Source of the DNA: an uncultured Collinsella sp. | Lineage (GTDB): Bacteria; Actinomycetota; Coriobacteriia; Coriobacteriales; Coriobacteriaceae | Assembly (NCBI GenBank): GCA_902495155.1 | Contig: CABUWD010000052.1 | Span: 1-14,210 of the forward strand | DNA: 14,210 nucleotides | Direction of reading: 5' to 3' | Shown here: positions 1 to 7,817 of the stretch, in pieces | Position numbering within the stretch: position 1 is the stretch's first letter | Layout of the letters: every line of letters starts with the position of its first letter | Made by a program: the position numbers and the translations under genes | Notes under the pieces: model-generated | The model's input: only the letters and a program-made list of their open reading frames with translations | Told to the model about the DNA's origin: nothing | Databases searched by the model: none

Positions 1-746
1 GCCCCGATGAGGTAGGTCTCCCCCATGCGGCCCTTGGTGAGGATGTCCCAGACGGCCGAGGAGTGGTCCTCGGTGTGGATCCAGTCGCGGACGTTCTCGC
101 CGCGGCCGTAGAGCTTGGGGCGGACGCCGTCGACGATGTTGGTGATCTGCCTGGGGATGAACTTCTCCACGTGCTGGTAGGGGCCGTAGTTGTTGGAGCA
201 GTTGGAGATCGTGGCGCGAAGCCCGTAGGTGCGGGTCCAGGCGCGGACCAGCATGTCAGAGGAAGCCTTGGTGCTCGAGTACGGGGAGCTCGGCTTATAG
301 GGCGTCTCCTCGGTGAACTTGGCGGGGTCGTCGAGCGCCAGGTCGCCGTAGACCTCGTCGGTGGAGACGTGGTGGTAGCGGACGCCGTGCTTGCGGACGG
401 CCTCCAGCAGGCGGAAGGTGCCCTCCACGTTGGTGCGCAGGAAGGGCTTGGGGTCGGCGATGGAGTTGTCGTTGTGGCTCTCTGCGGCGTAGTGCACGAT
501 CGCGTCGTGGCCGGGGACGATCTCATCGAGCAGCGCAGCATCGCAGATGTCGCCCACGACGAGCTCGACCCTATCCTCGGGCAGGCCGGCGATGTTCTCG
601 GGGTTGCCGGCGTAGGTCAGCTTGTCCAGGACGGTGACGTGTACCTCGGGGTGGTTGTCGACCACGTAATGCACGAAGTTGCTGCCGATGAAGCCGCAGC
701 CGCCCGTGACGATGATGTTCCTGGGCTCGAAGAGCTCTTCAGACAT
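1..746 (-). CDS. rfbB: dTDP-glucose 4,6-dehydratase, N-terminal part (runs off left edge)
   Basis: Converts dTDP-D-glucose to dTDP-4-keto-6-deoxy-D-glucose, the second step of dTDP-L-rhamnose synthesis, in the cytoplasm. The ATG is the complement of 744-746, preceded by GGGAGA about eight bases upstream. The frame stays open to the window edge, giving 248 residues of a family usually near 330-350, so the C-terminal third lies outside. Visible motifs: Rossmann nucleotide-binding GGCGFIG (residues 15-21), the RmlB-type TDEVYG (129-134) with the catalytic Thr-Asp-Glu, and the SDR YSSTK Tyr/Lys pair (156-160). The gene is GC-rich like rfbA, 24 bp upstream in the same direction, so they are probably cotranscribed. 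The family call is secure. The dTDP-glucose preference is inferred from the rfbA neighbour. Confidence 0.96.
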   Translation of the reverse strand, partial: MSEELFEPRNIIVTGGCGFIGSNFVHYVVDNHPEVHVTVLDKLTYAGNPENIAGLPEDRVELVVGDICDAALLDEIVPGHDAIVHYAAESHNDNSIADPKPFLRTNVEGTFRLLEAVRKHGVRYHHVSTDEVYGDLALDDPAKFTEETPYKPSSPYSSTKASSDMLVRAWTRTYGLRATISNCSNNYGPYQHVEKFIPRQITNIVDGVRPKLYGRGENVRDWIHTEDHSSAVWDILTKGRMGETYLIG

Positions 747-770
747 GTTTCTATCTCCCATTGGATCGGA

Positions 771-1670
771 TTAGTACTCGCGCGGGCTGTTGACGATCTC
801 GCCGGCGGCGACCTTCTTGAGGTGCTGGCCGTAGACCGACTTGCCGTAGGCCTCGGCGGCCTGCTTGAGCCCCTCGGTCGTGATCCAGCCGTTCTCCCAG
901 GCGATCTCCTCGGGCACGGACACGGGCAGGTCCTGGGAGTGCTCCACGGCGCGGACGAACTCCGCGGCCTCGTGCAGGCTCTCCATGGTGCCGGTGTCCA
1001 GCCACGCGTAGCCGCGACCGAGGGTGACGACGGACAGCGTCCCCTCCTCCAGGTACATCTGATTGAGCGTGGTGATCTCCAGCTCGCCGCGCGCGGAGGG
1101 CTCCACCCTATGCGCCTTGGCGGCCACGTCGCCCGGGTAGAAGTACAGGCCGGTGACGGCGTAGGAGCTCTTGGGGCGCTCGGGCTTCTCCTCGATGGAG
1201 ACGGCCCTCCCCTCGCGGTCGAACTCCACGACGCCGAAGCGCTCGGGGTCGTCCACGTGGTAGCCGAAGACCGTGGCGCGGCCCGACTCGGCGTTCTGGA
1301 CGGCGCGCGTCAGGTGGCGCGAAAGGCCGTTGCCGTAGAAGATGTTGTCGCCGAGCACCAGCGCGCACGGCTCGCCGGCGATGAAGTCCTCGCCGATGGT
1401 GAAGGCCTGCGCCAGGCCGTCCGGCGAGGGCTGCTCGGCGTAGGAGAGGTCCACGCCGTAGCGCGAGCCGTCCCCGAGCAGGCGCTCGAAGTTGGGGAGG
1501 TCCGTCGGCGTGGAGATGACAAGGATGTCCCGGATGCCCGCCAGCATGAGGGTGCTGAGCGGGTAGTAGATCATGGGCTTGTCGTAGACCGGCAGCAGCT
1601 GCTTGGAGGTCACGAGTGTGAGAGGGTACAGGCGCGTGCCGGACCCGCCGGCGAGGATGATGCCTTTCAT
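771..1670 (-). CDS. rfbA: Glucose-1-phosphate thymidylyltransferase (RmlA)
   Basis: Makes dTDP-glucose from glucose-1-phosphate and dTTP, the first step of dTDP-rhamnose supply. From the ATG at 1670 the product is 299 residues, the normal length for the family, and begins directly with the canonical MKGIILAGG strand. The frame continues 13 codons upstream to 1709, but that extension is AT-rich and the ATG at 1670 has an AGAGGA ribosome site eight bases upstream. Motifs: GGSGTR (8-13) for nucleotide binding, PVYDKPM with the conserved Lys (27-33), LGDN (106-109) with the metal/sugar-binding Asp, and EEKP (160-163). It heads the rfbA-rfbB pair and diverges from the acyltransferase gene. Its GC content is much higher than that of the glycosyltransferase block to its right. 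Confidence 0.97.
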   Translation of the reverse strand: MKGIILAGGSGTRLYPLTLVTSKQLLPVYDKPMIYYPLSTLMLAGIRDILVISTPTDLPNFERLLGDGSRYGVDLSYAEQPSPDGLAQAFTIGEDFIAGEPCALVLGDNIFYGNGLSRHLTRAVQNAESGRATVFGYHVDDPERFGVVEFDREGRAVSIEEKPERPKSSYAVTGLYFYPGDVAAKAHRVEPSARGELEITTLNQMYLEEGTLSVVTLGRGYAWLDTGTMESLHEAAEFVRAVEHSQDLPVSVPEEIAWENGWITTEGLKQAAEAYGKSVYGQHLKKVAAGEIVNSPREY

Positions 1671-1724
1671 ATAATCCGTCCTCTGTAATCGAAAATAGTT
1701 ATAAATCAAGCGGTTAGTAAGAGT

Positions 1725-1753
1725 TTGATATTCTTTAAGTTAAACCTTCTCAA
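1725..1753 (-). promoter_or_regulatory. Candidate promoter for rfbA-rfbB
   Basis: In the AT-rich divergent gap, the minus strand reads TTGAGA (1753-1748), a 17-bp spacer, then TATCAA (1730-1725), matching the sigma-70-type consensus at 5/6 and 4/6. It would give a leader of roughly 50 nt before the rfbA ATG at 1670. Box matching by eye only. An AT-rich region produces such matches by chance. Confidence 0.35.
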
Positions 1754-1774
1754 TATTAACGAAAGAAGCAATTG

Positions 1775-2803
1775 ATGAACAACCGCAAGGACACAACCCG
1801 TAGAGACGACATAACGAACGTGAGGGCCCTTGCAATATTCCTTGTAGTCCTAGGCCACAGCATTATTCTGTATTCAAGTGCGTGGGGATATTATCCAACT
1901 GAACAAAAATCAATTCTGTTGGATAATCTCAAATTCTTAATAAACGGAATCCAGATGCCCTTGTTCTTTTCGCTATCTGGCTTTTGTTTTTTATGGAGCT
2001 GGAATCGATCAAGCGATTTTATAAATCAGGTCATTAAAAAAGCTCAACGCTTAATTATCCCCTATATCATGATTGGAATATGTTGGCTCTTCCCCATCAG
2101 GATGCTCGTTAAGTATCCCTACTACAATGGCCTATCTATACCGCACATCATTTTTAAATCAGTTCTGTTGGGAGAAGACAACGGTCACCTTTGGTTTCTC
2201 CCGACCCTATTTTTCATTACAGCAGCCACGTCGTGCATCTTTCAAATACTCGATAAGAGCCCTCTAGCATGTTTTAAGGTTCCGATAGTTTTCGGCGCTT
2301 CAATTTATCTTTACCATTTTGGAATACCGTCATCGAACAGGTATATCAATTTGGCAGAAGCAAATGCGATATGGTTTGCGCTTGGCCTAACAATCCACTA
2401 CCTGGAAGCAAACAAATGGTTCGAGAGTTATAAAAAGCGTAAAAGCCTATCAATAGTCCTAATTCTAGTATTCCTTGTAAACTTACTAAAACAAGTGGTG
2501 CCCCCCATTGCTTCCACCGCCCTTACTTGCATGGCGGTTGCATCAATTTATTGCGTCATCCCCCAAAAGGCAAACCTGCTAACCGAAAAGGTTAGCAAAA
2601 ACAGTATGGGAATTTATCTTTTTCATTCTCCACTGGTTTACATTTCTTTTACCTACTGGCCCAACATAGCCCCAATGGCGATGGCAGCAATTAACCTGAT
2701 TGGATTTGGATCAGTCGCCTATATGTTGACGAATCTAATTCGAGCCACAAATATGGGTTGGATAATCGGAGAAACGCCAGGGGCACCGCACGATAAGAAA
2801 TAG
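1775..2803 (+). CDS. Acyltransferase 3 family integral membrane O-acyltransferase
   Basis: Probable membrane enzyme that adds an acetyl or other short acyl group to a surface sugar. The ATG at 1775 gives 342 residues; a TTG immediately before it could add one residue. The frame starts with the family signature VRALAIFLVVLGHS, with the conserved His at residue 28, in the first membrane segment. It also has HLWFLPTLFF (138-147), typical of the fucose 4-O-acetylase-like branch, and alternating hydrophobic segments (about ten) to the C-terminus, ending in a short charged tail. The ribosome site is weak (AAAGAAG, 1762-1768). It is the only real plus-strand gene in the glycan block, divergent from rfbA and convergent with the pyruvyl transferase gene 25 bp away. 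The family is secure; donor and acceptor cannot be read from sequence. Confidence 0.9.
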   Translation: MNNRKDTTRRDDITNVRALAIFLVVLGHSIILYSSAWGYYPTEQKSILLDNLKFLINGIQMPLFFSLSGFCFLWSWNRSSDFINQVIKKAQRLIIPYIMIGICWLFPIRMLVKYPYYNGLSIPHIIFKSVLLGEDNGHLWFLPTLFFITAATSCIFQILDKSPLACFKVPIVFGASIYLYHFGIPSSNRYINLAEANAIWFALGLTIHYLEANKWFESYKKRKSLSIVLILVFLVNLLKQVVPPIASTALTCMAVASIYCVIPQKANLLTEKVSKNSMGIYLFHSPLVYISFTYWPNIAPMAMAAINLIGFGSVAYMLTNLIRATNMGWIIGETPGAPHDKK

Positions 2804-2828
2804 GAAAAGCAAAAGCCAAGAAATACCG

Positions 2829-3860
2829 CTAATTAAACTGTTTCTTCCATTTATCAATGCTTGCCCAGGGAAGGTCGATCTCCGTTTTTACGGGATGGTT
2901 AATCCAATCAGCCATTTTAAGGAGATACCCAGCCTCGCGCTCAAGAACGGGAAGTCCCGTATCTTCACCGATCTGACGGGCTCGATTATCAATTGCAATG
3001 ATTAGGGAGCGATGACCTCCATTTAAACAGCGAATGCCCGCATGGAGACGCGTCCCCACATAATCAAACTCCTCGGTTTCAATTACACGATTAAGGTCTT
3101 CGATATTGGGGCCAATAACATTAAATTGCGTCAGATCGACTATTTGATCAAGACACCAATCAACATCATGGCTTCCTTGAACCCAGATCGTTACCTTTTC
3201 GTATTCCGACGACAGCAATTCCAGCATCTTACGGTCACGTTCCGCATCGAAACAATAATCGGTAATTGACGTAACAACGTTTTTAGAACGCTTGGAGGAA
3301 ATCTCGAGTTGCTTAGATGGGGTTAACGACCACATGGTCGGACATGCGGTATTAAGAACATTCTCTATGCCAATAGAGTTAAGCCTCTTCTTAGTCATTT
3401 CATCTCGAACACTATGAAGATATTCATCGGATAGCAAGGTTTTATAGAACTTCTTTGTATAGGCGTCGATAGCATCGTCCACCCCAATATCAGACATGCC
3501 CACGCCGAACAAAACAACATTTCTATTATTGCCCAACCGCTTGGCAAGCGCCCATTGCTGCTGATCAGCCATATGCGTATACAGAATATTGGTGCCGCAC
3601 AACAGCTTTACGTATTCAGGATACATTTCAAGCTCTTTGGAATAATAGTGCGTTGCCACATGGGGCAACGCACCGCCAAAGATTTGATCCGCGATACAGC
3701 CACAGGCATCCATGATCACATGGTCACCAGAGTTCTCGCTTCCCATAGCCGTATCCAAAAGGAGATAGCGTTCTTGCTTAACACCATCGGATTTTTCATC
3801 GTGCCTGCGCGATGTCGCAGAGGCTTTAAATAGCTGAGTCCATTGGTTAAAGCGCGCCAT
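2829..3860 (-). CDS. Polysaccharide pyruvyl transferase family protein
   Basis: The family (CsaB/WcaK-type) transfers a pyruvyl group from phosphoenolpyruvate to a sugar, giving an acidic ketal on a surface polymer; some members act differently. The product is 343 residues. It has the N-terminal NSGDHVIMDA motif (residues 43-52), the middle SVRDEMTKKRL segment (150-160) where the family usually carries R-(D/E)-xx-(S/T), and the diagnostic GTRLHAGI (269-276) followed by IIAIDNRARQIGEDTGLP. The ATG at 3860 is preceded by GGAG six bases upstream. It overlaps the stop of the upstream glycosyltransferase by one base (TAATG), so it is probably translationally coupled and the last gene of the minus-strand operon. 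The family is secure. The acceptor sugar is unknown. Confidence 0.88.
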   Translation of the reverse strand: MARFNQWTQLFKASATSRRHDEKSDGVKQERYLLLDTAMGSENSGDHVIMDACGCIADQIFGGALPHVATHYYSKELEMYPEYVKLLCGTNILYTHMADQQQWALAKRLGNNRNVVLFGVGMSDIGVDDAIDAYTKKFYKTLLSDEYLHSVRDEMTKKRLNSIGIENVLNTACPTMWSLTPSKQLEISSKRSKNVVTSITDYCFDAERDRKMLELLSSEYEKVTIWVQGSHDVDWCLDQIVDLTQFNVIGPNIEDLNRVIETEEFDYVGTRLHAGIRCLNGGHRSLIIAIDNRARQIGEDTGLPVLEREAGYLLKMADWINHPVKTEIDLPWASIDKWKKQFN

Positions 3861-5425
3861 TAGTTTCTCCGAAATAAACGTTTGAGTAGAGCAACGTGAC
3901 CGCCTTCGACGCCCGTCGAAGCAGAAGGCTGAAACGGTTCACAATAATCATCAGATAGGTTAAAAACGGCAGACACGCTGCATGCGCCACTTTCAACCGA
4001 ACGAACAACAGGATGAGCGTTGCGAGAAGGCGAAAGACAGACTAGTTGGCTTAGCTCGGCGACACAAAGCGGATTCTTGCCGTCTTCCGCAAAAGAGTAT
4101 ATATGAATGCGAAGATAGGCCTCTTCATCATCATTTAAAAACAGCGGAACATGCCCCGCAAATAGACCGTCCCTAGATTCAAGACTAATCCAGCGAATAT
4201 CAGACTGATCAAGGGCACACCAAACTGCCGCGCGAACATCCACAGGCATCAAAGACGACTCAAAACGCACAGTCAAATCAACAGAAGAAGCTTGAATGAG
4301 CGTTTGAGACATGGCAGACGATCGCAATCGAGCATCAGCGAGATGATCGCTGAGCAAGAAGACCTTACTTAGTTCTTCGGTTTTTAGCACATTCCCGAAG
4401 GCGGACTTCCCGCTAACCGAGGATGGCTCTTCATTCAGATAACGTGTAAAGGCCTCGAAGAACATTTCATTTTCACGCTCAATCGACGTGCAGCTAAATC
4501 GATTAGGCGAATCGCATTTTGAGCCTGAAAGAGCCTCAAGAATAGAAGAAGCAATGCCGCAAGCTGAGGGCTCAGCGAGTTGGATGGTGCCCTCCGGAAA
4601 GTCGAGTAGATTATTCTCACGGTTTATTTCAATTACCGAGAGCTTCGATGCAATCATTTCGAAAGGCAGGCGAGAGGGATTAGTCACGCTCAACGATACG
4701 CCGGCAACACACTTGGCATAAAGCGAGGCGCATTCATCAGCGGTCAAGATACCGAGGCTGCGTACACGTGGATCACGAATGGGAGGCATTGCGTCTTCGC
4801 CGTATAAATATACGACAACTGCATCGTCGAGCTTGAGAAGCAATTTAATTGCATCAAGCAACATGCCAGACAAACGCCGATCCTTATTGGATTGATAAAT
4901 AGCACAGACGGCATACTCTCTGCTTAGATTTTGTTCCTGCGCAGTATATATATCGCTAACGCCAAAATCACAATATGGGACTTCATGCGAATAATAGGGT
5001 TCAACTTTTTTAGAAAGCCATCTGCCTATCGTTATGGGGTTTAGTTCATAACGATAACTTGCTTCAGCATTTAGATACATCTCCCCCATCGGATAGAACC
5101 AAGGTTCAAAATCCTGAATGAAGTAGAACTTATGGGTGCACTTCTGCATAGATGCAAAGTGCGCCGTATTCCAAGCGGTGGCGATTACTGCAAAAAAATC
5201 CTCGGGCACACTCGGAGCCACAAGAACTTCTTTAGGCGAATAACCAAACCAATCCTTTATTTCGGTCTGAACTCTATGAGCACTTTTGTATGCTTCACAG
5301 CCCGGCATAATGTAAAAGTAGTTCTCATATCCGCGAGAATCTAGAAAGGAAGCCTTGCTGCAGATGGTTCGAAAGCCGCCAGAACCCTTTGCCGGCGGAG
5401 ATATTATCCAGGCAATTTGTTTCAT
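3860..5425 (-). CDS. WsaF-like GT4 glycosyltransferase with C-terminal extension
   Basis: Cytoplasmic glycosyltransferase resembling WsaF-type rhamnosyltransferases of S-layer glycan and rhamnan clusters. The product is 521 residues. The N-terminal half carries the WsaF hallmarks IISPPAKGSGGFRT (residues 8-20) and FYFIQDFEPWFYPMG (100-114), with ITIGRWL (131-137). A GT4-like Rossmann half follows, with VVVYLYGED (203-211) and PFEMIASKL (254-262), the position of the donor-binding Glu. From about residue 330 a further 190 residues, rich in predicted beta strands, do not belong to the GT4 fold and I do not recognise them. The ATG at 5425 lies nine bases after the stop of the double-GT2 gene, with no strong ribosome site, which suggests coupled translation. 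Rhamnose as donor is inferred from rfbAB and the family. Confidence 0.85.
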   Translation of the reverse strand: MKQIAWIISPPAKGSGGFRTICSKASFLDSRGYENYFYIMPGCEAYKSAHRVQTEIKDWFGYSPKEVLVAPSVPEDFFAVIATAWNTAHFASMQKCTHKFYFIQDFEPWFYPMGEMYLNAEASYRYELNPITIGRWLSKKVEPYYSHEVPYCDFGVSDIYTAQEQNLSREYAVCAIYQSNKDRRLSGMLLDAIKLLLKLDDAVVVYLYGEDAMPPIRDPRVRSLGILTADECASLYAKCVAGVSLSVTNPSRLPFEMIASKLSVIEINRENNLLDFPEGTIQLAEPSACGIASSILEALSGSKCDSPNRFSCTSIERENEMFFEAFTRYLNEEPSSVSGKSAFGNVLKTEELSKVFLLSDHLADARLRSSAMSQTLIQASSVDLTVRFESSLMPVDVRAAVWCALDQSDIRWISLESRDGLFAGHVPLFLNDDEEAYLRIHIYSFAEDGKNPLCVAELSQLVCLSPSRNAHPVVRSVESGACSVSAVFNLSDDYCEPFQPSASTGVEGGHVALLKRLFRRN

Positions 5426-5434
5426 TTAAAGCAC

Positions 5435-7816
5435 TCAAATCGCTTCGTAGTCAAAAGGATCGAACTTATATAACGCTGCGCGCTTGGGATCTCGAGAAAA
5501 GTTAACGGAGAACCATGGATCTCCCTCAGAGAAACGCTCGGACCAGTTATGCAACAATCGTGCCTTATCCTCAAAATGCTTATGAGAGCGAGATTTACTA
5601 TCAAGGGATTTGTCAACACATGCCATATGGTAGAGACATGCCTCTGGTGTATAGATCACTTTTAACCCAGCTTGAGAAGACTTGAAGCAAATATCAACAT
5701 CCGAATAGTCAAGAAGATACGACTCATCAAAACCACCCAGACGATTAAAATGTTCGCGTGAAATAGCTAAACAGACACCACTCACCGCCGATACGTCCCT
5801 TACGGTCAATGGCATATAGATATAGCCAGGAGAAGAGCGATGAATGCCTTGCGACAGACTGACGATTGATTCTCCAACATAAGACAGACCTGCCTGCTGC
5901 ACAATGCCGTCAAGATCGCACGTCATTGTTCCAACGACGCCAACATCCTCTCGTTGGGAAAAACCAACGAGAGTCTTTAGCCACGAGGAGTCTAGTGCCT
6001 GAATATCGTCATGAACAAAGACGAGTTGCTCGCCACGCGCGGCGAGAGCACCGGCATTTCTCCACACAGATATATTAAAGGGGTCATCAAGCGCGTGAAC
6101 GATATAGCGGCAACGAAGTCCAGAGCTCGATTGCTTAACAGCAGCTTCCGCTTCCTGCGAGCACACGAAAACGACTTCAAGATCATCAAAATCGGTGTTA
6201 TTGATTGAAGATACAAGAGTCGAAAGAACCGAAGAATTGCCGCGGGTGGTAACGATTAATGAACAGGACTCAGATGAAGGAACATCATAAATGGGGCTAT
6301 AACGAAAAGCACGATTATGAGAATTGACCACAGTCGCCTTGATACCGCATCTATCAAGGTGCTCCTGAACAGCCTTTATTCCAGCGAGGGTTGCATAGGG
6401 TTTACTATCGGAATTACCCGCGGTCGAATTCTCGCTTATTCTCCAGTGATACAAGATTTTAGGAACGTGATGGATTGTCCCACCAAGTTCGGCAATCTTC
6501 AACACCATGGCATGGTCTTGGGCGCCATCCAGCTCGCTGTTAGAAAGATCAATTCTGTCTAAACATGCCCTTTTAACAGTAAGAAGGTGGCAAATATAAT
6601 TGTTGTCACGAGCCATATCAAGACTAAAATCGGGCTTAAAAGTAGGATGAGCCAAGGACCCGTCAGGCAATAGCTTATCTTCATCACAATAAAGAAGATT
6701 GATTTCCGCATTTTGATTTAAAGCACAGGCGTACTCAAATAGGATATTCGGTTCGAGAACATCATCATGATCGAAAAAGCAAAGGTAGTCTCCCTTGGCC
6801 ATCTTGATTCCGACATTGGTGTTCTCAGTGATACCTAGATTGCCCTCAAGATCAGTAACTTTAATTCTAGAGTCTGCAGTCACATACTCGGAGACCAAAT
6901 CGCTAAGGCCATCGTAATCTGGCGTAGAGTTAACCAGGATGAGTTCCCAATTCGAATACGTCTGAGCAATCACAGAATCAGCCATATCCCTGAAGAAATT
7001 CAAGGGAGTCTTATATAGAGGAACGATGATTGAAAACAAGGGCTGGTATGCAAGTTTTATTTGTGCTTGTGCCCGCGAATCGGATCCAGTCAATCTGCGC
7101 CCAGAAAACCAGGACAAATAACGGGGTTGATCGAATGCGCACGCATGGTCCCGATCAGCCTCATCCAAAAGCTCCTTAAGCATATCTTTCTTTAGATTGA
7201 TAAACGTATCTAGATGACCAGAAGCCCTGTGCATGCAAATGCACAGGCTATCCCCGACCTTAGGAATATGAAGAGAGAAATTTATTAAACCAGGATTCGC
7301 ATCGGCTATTAAGTTATTAAATAACAAAGATTCACCAATAACGCAGGCTTCTTCATTAAAAGCGACAATACGATCACCCTCAAGGCAATCAGTACCTGAA
7401 AGAACACCTCTAACGATTACGCCATCAACGCAGGGAATAAAGCTCTCAATTTGGATAGAAGCGAGCGCATGCACGCCAGAACGGTCAATATTGCGAAATT
7501 GTCCACAATGCTCCGCGCGCAGCAAGCCGTTAACTTTCGACTCAATCGAAAACTTGCCAGGATTGATGCGGCGCTGGTAAATTACATTATCTCCGCTAAA
7601 GAAAGACAGCGATTGGTCGACACCAAAATCGGCAAGAACAACAACAAATTCAGTCTCTGAAAAAGGAATGATTCTTGCGGGCAGAATTTGCCCATTGGGT
7701 GATTTCGACTCAACAGCATCAGGAAAAACGGATGCGGCTTCATACAGTAGATATAGCTTGCCGTCGCCACGGCAATTTAGCTTATTGTTAAATTCGGTAT
7801 TAAAAACTATGCCCAT
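5435..7816 (-). CDS. Large glycosyltransferase with two tandem GT2 domains and an N-terminal accessory region
   Basis: Likely cytoplasmic bifunctional or processive sugar transferase for a surface glycan. I chose the ATG at 7816 (793 residues; GGAAAG ten bases upstream) over an upstream TTG at 7837 with no ribosome site. Residues 1 to about 255 form an unassigned, apparently strand-rich region. GT2 domain 1 follows: FSIIVPLY (261-268), FDHDD (348-352) as the DxD metal/nucleotide site, CDED (377-380), and LYHWRISENST after it. GT2 domain 2 begins at SLIVTTRG (519-526), with FVHDD (600-604), SGVCLAI (679-685), GGFDESY (694-700) and DVDICFK (706-712), as in COG1216 rhamnosyltransferases. Its start is one base past the stop of the DUF2142 gene (TGATATG), so the two are translationally linked. 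Substrate unknown; rhamnose is plausible. Confidence 0.88.
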   Translation of the reverse strand: MGIVFNTEFNNKLNCRGDGKLYLLYEAASVFPDAVESKSPNGQILPARIIPFSETEFVVVLADFGVDQSLSFFSGDNVIYQRRINPGKFSIESKVNGLLRAEHCGQFRNIDRSGVHALASIQIESFIPCVDGVIVRGVLSGTDCLEGDRIVAFNEEACVIGESLLFNNLIADANPGLINFSLHIPKVGDSLCICMHRASGHLDTFINLKKDMLKELLDEADRDHACAFDQPRYLSWFSGRRLTGSDSRAQAQIKLAYQPLFSIIVPLYKTPLNFFRDMADSVIAQTYSNWELILVNSTPDYDGLSDLVSEYVTADSRIKVTDLEGNLGITENTNVGIKMAKGDYLCFFDHDDVLEPNILFEYACALNQNAEINLLYCDEDKLLPDGSLAHPTFKPDFSLDMARDNNYICHLLTVKRACLDRIDLSNSELDGAQDHAMVLKIAELGGTIHHVPKILYHWRISENSTAGNSDSKPYATLAGIKAVQEHLDRCGIKATVVNSHNRAFRYSPIYDVPSSESCSLIVTTRGNSSVLSTLVSSINNTDFDDLEVVFVCSQEAEAAVKQSSSGLRCRYIVHALDDPFNISVWRNAGALAARGEQLVFVHDDIQALDSSWLKTLVGFSQREDVGVVGTMTCDLDGIVQQAGLSYVGESIVSLSQGIHRSSPGYIYMPLTVRDVSAVSGVCLAISREHFNRLGGFDESYLLDYSDVDICFKSSQAGLKVIYTPEACLYHMACVDKSLDSKSRSHKHFEDKARLLHNWSERFSEGDPWFSVNFSRDPKRAALYKFDPFDYEAI

Positions 7817-7817
7817 A

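Noticed and set aside
63..1688. 541-codon plus-strand open frame opposite rfbB and rfbA
   Set aside because: Antisense frame kept open by GC-rich third positions of two clear genes; Val/Gly/Ala/Asp-rich product with no motifs, and it crosses both genes and their gap.
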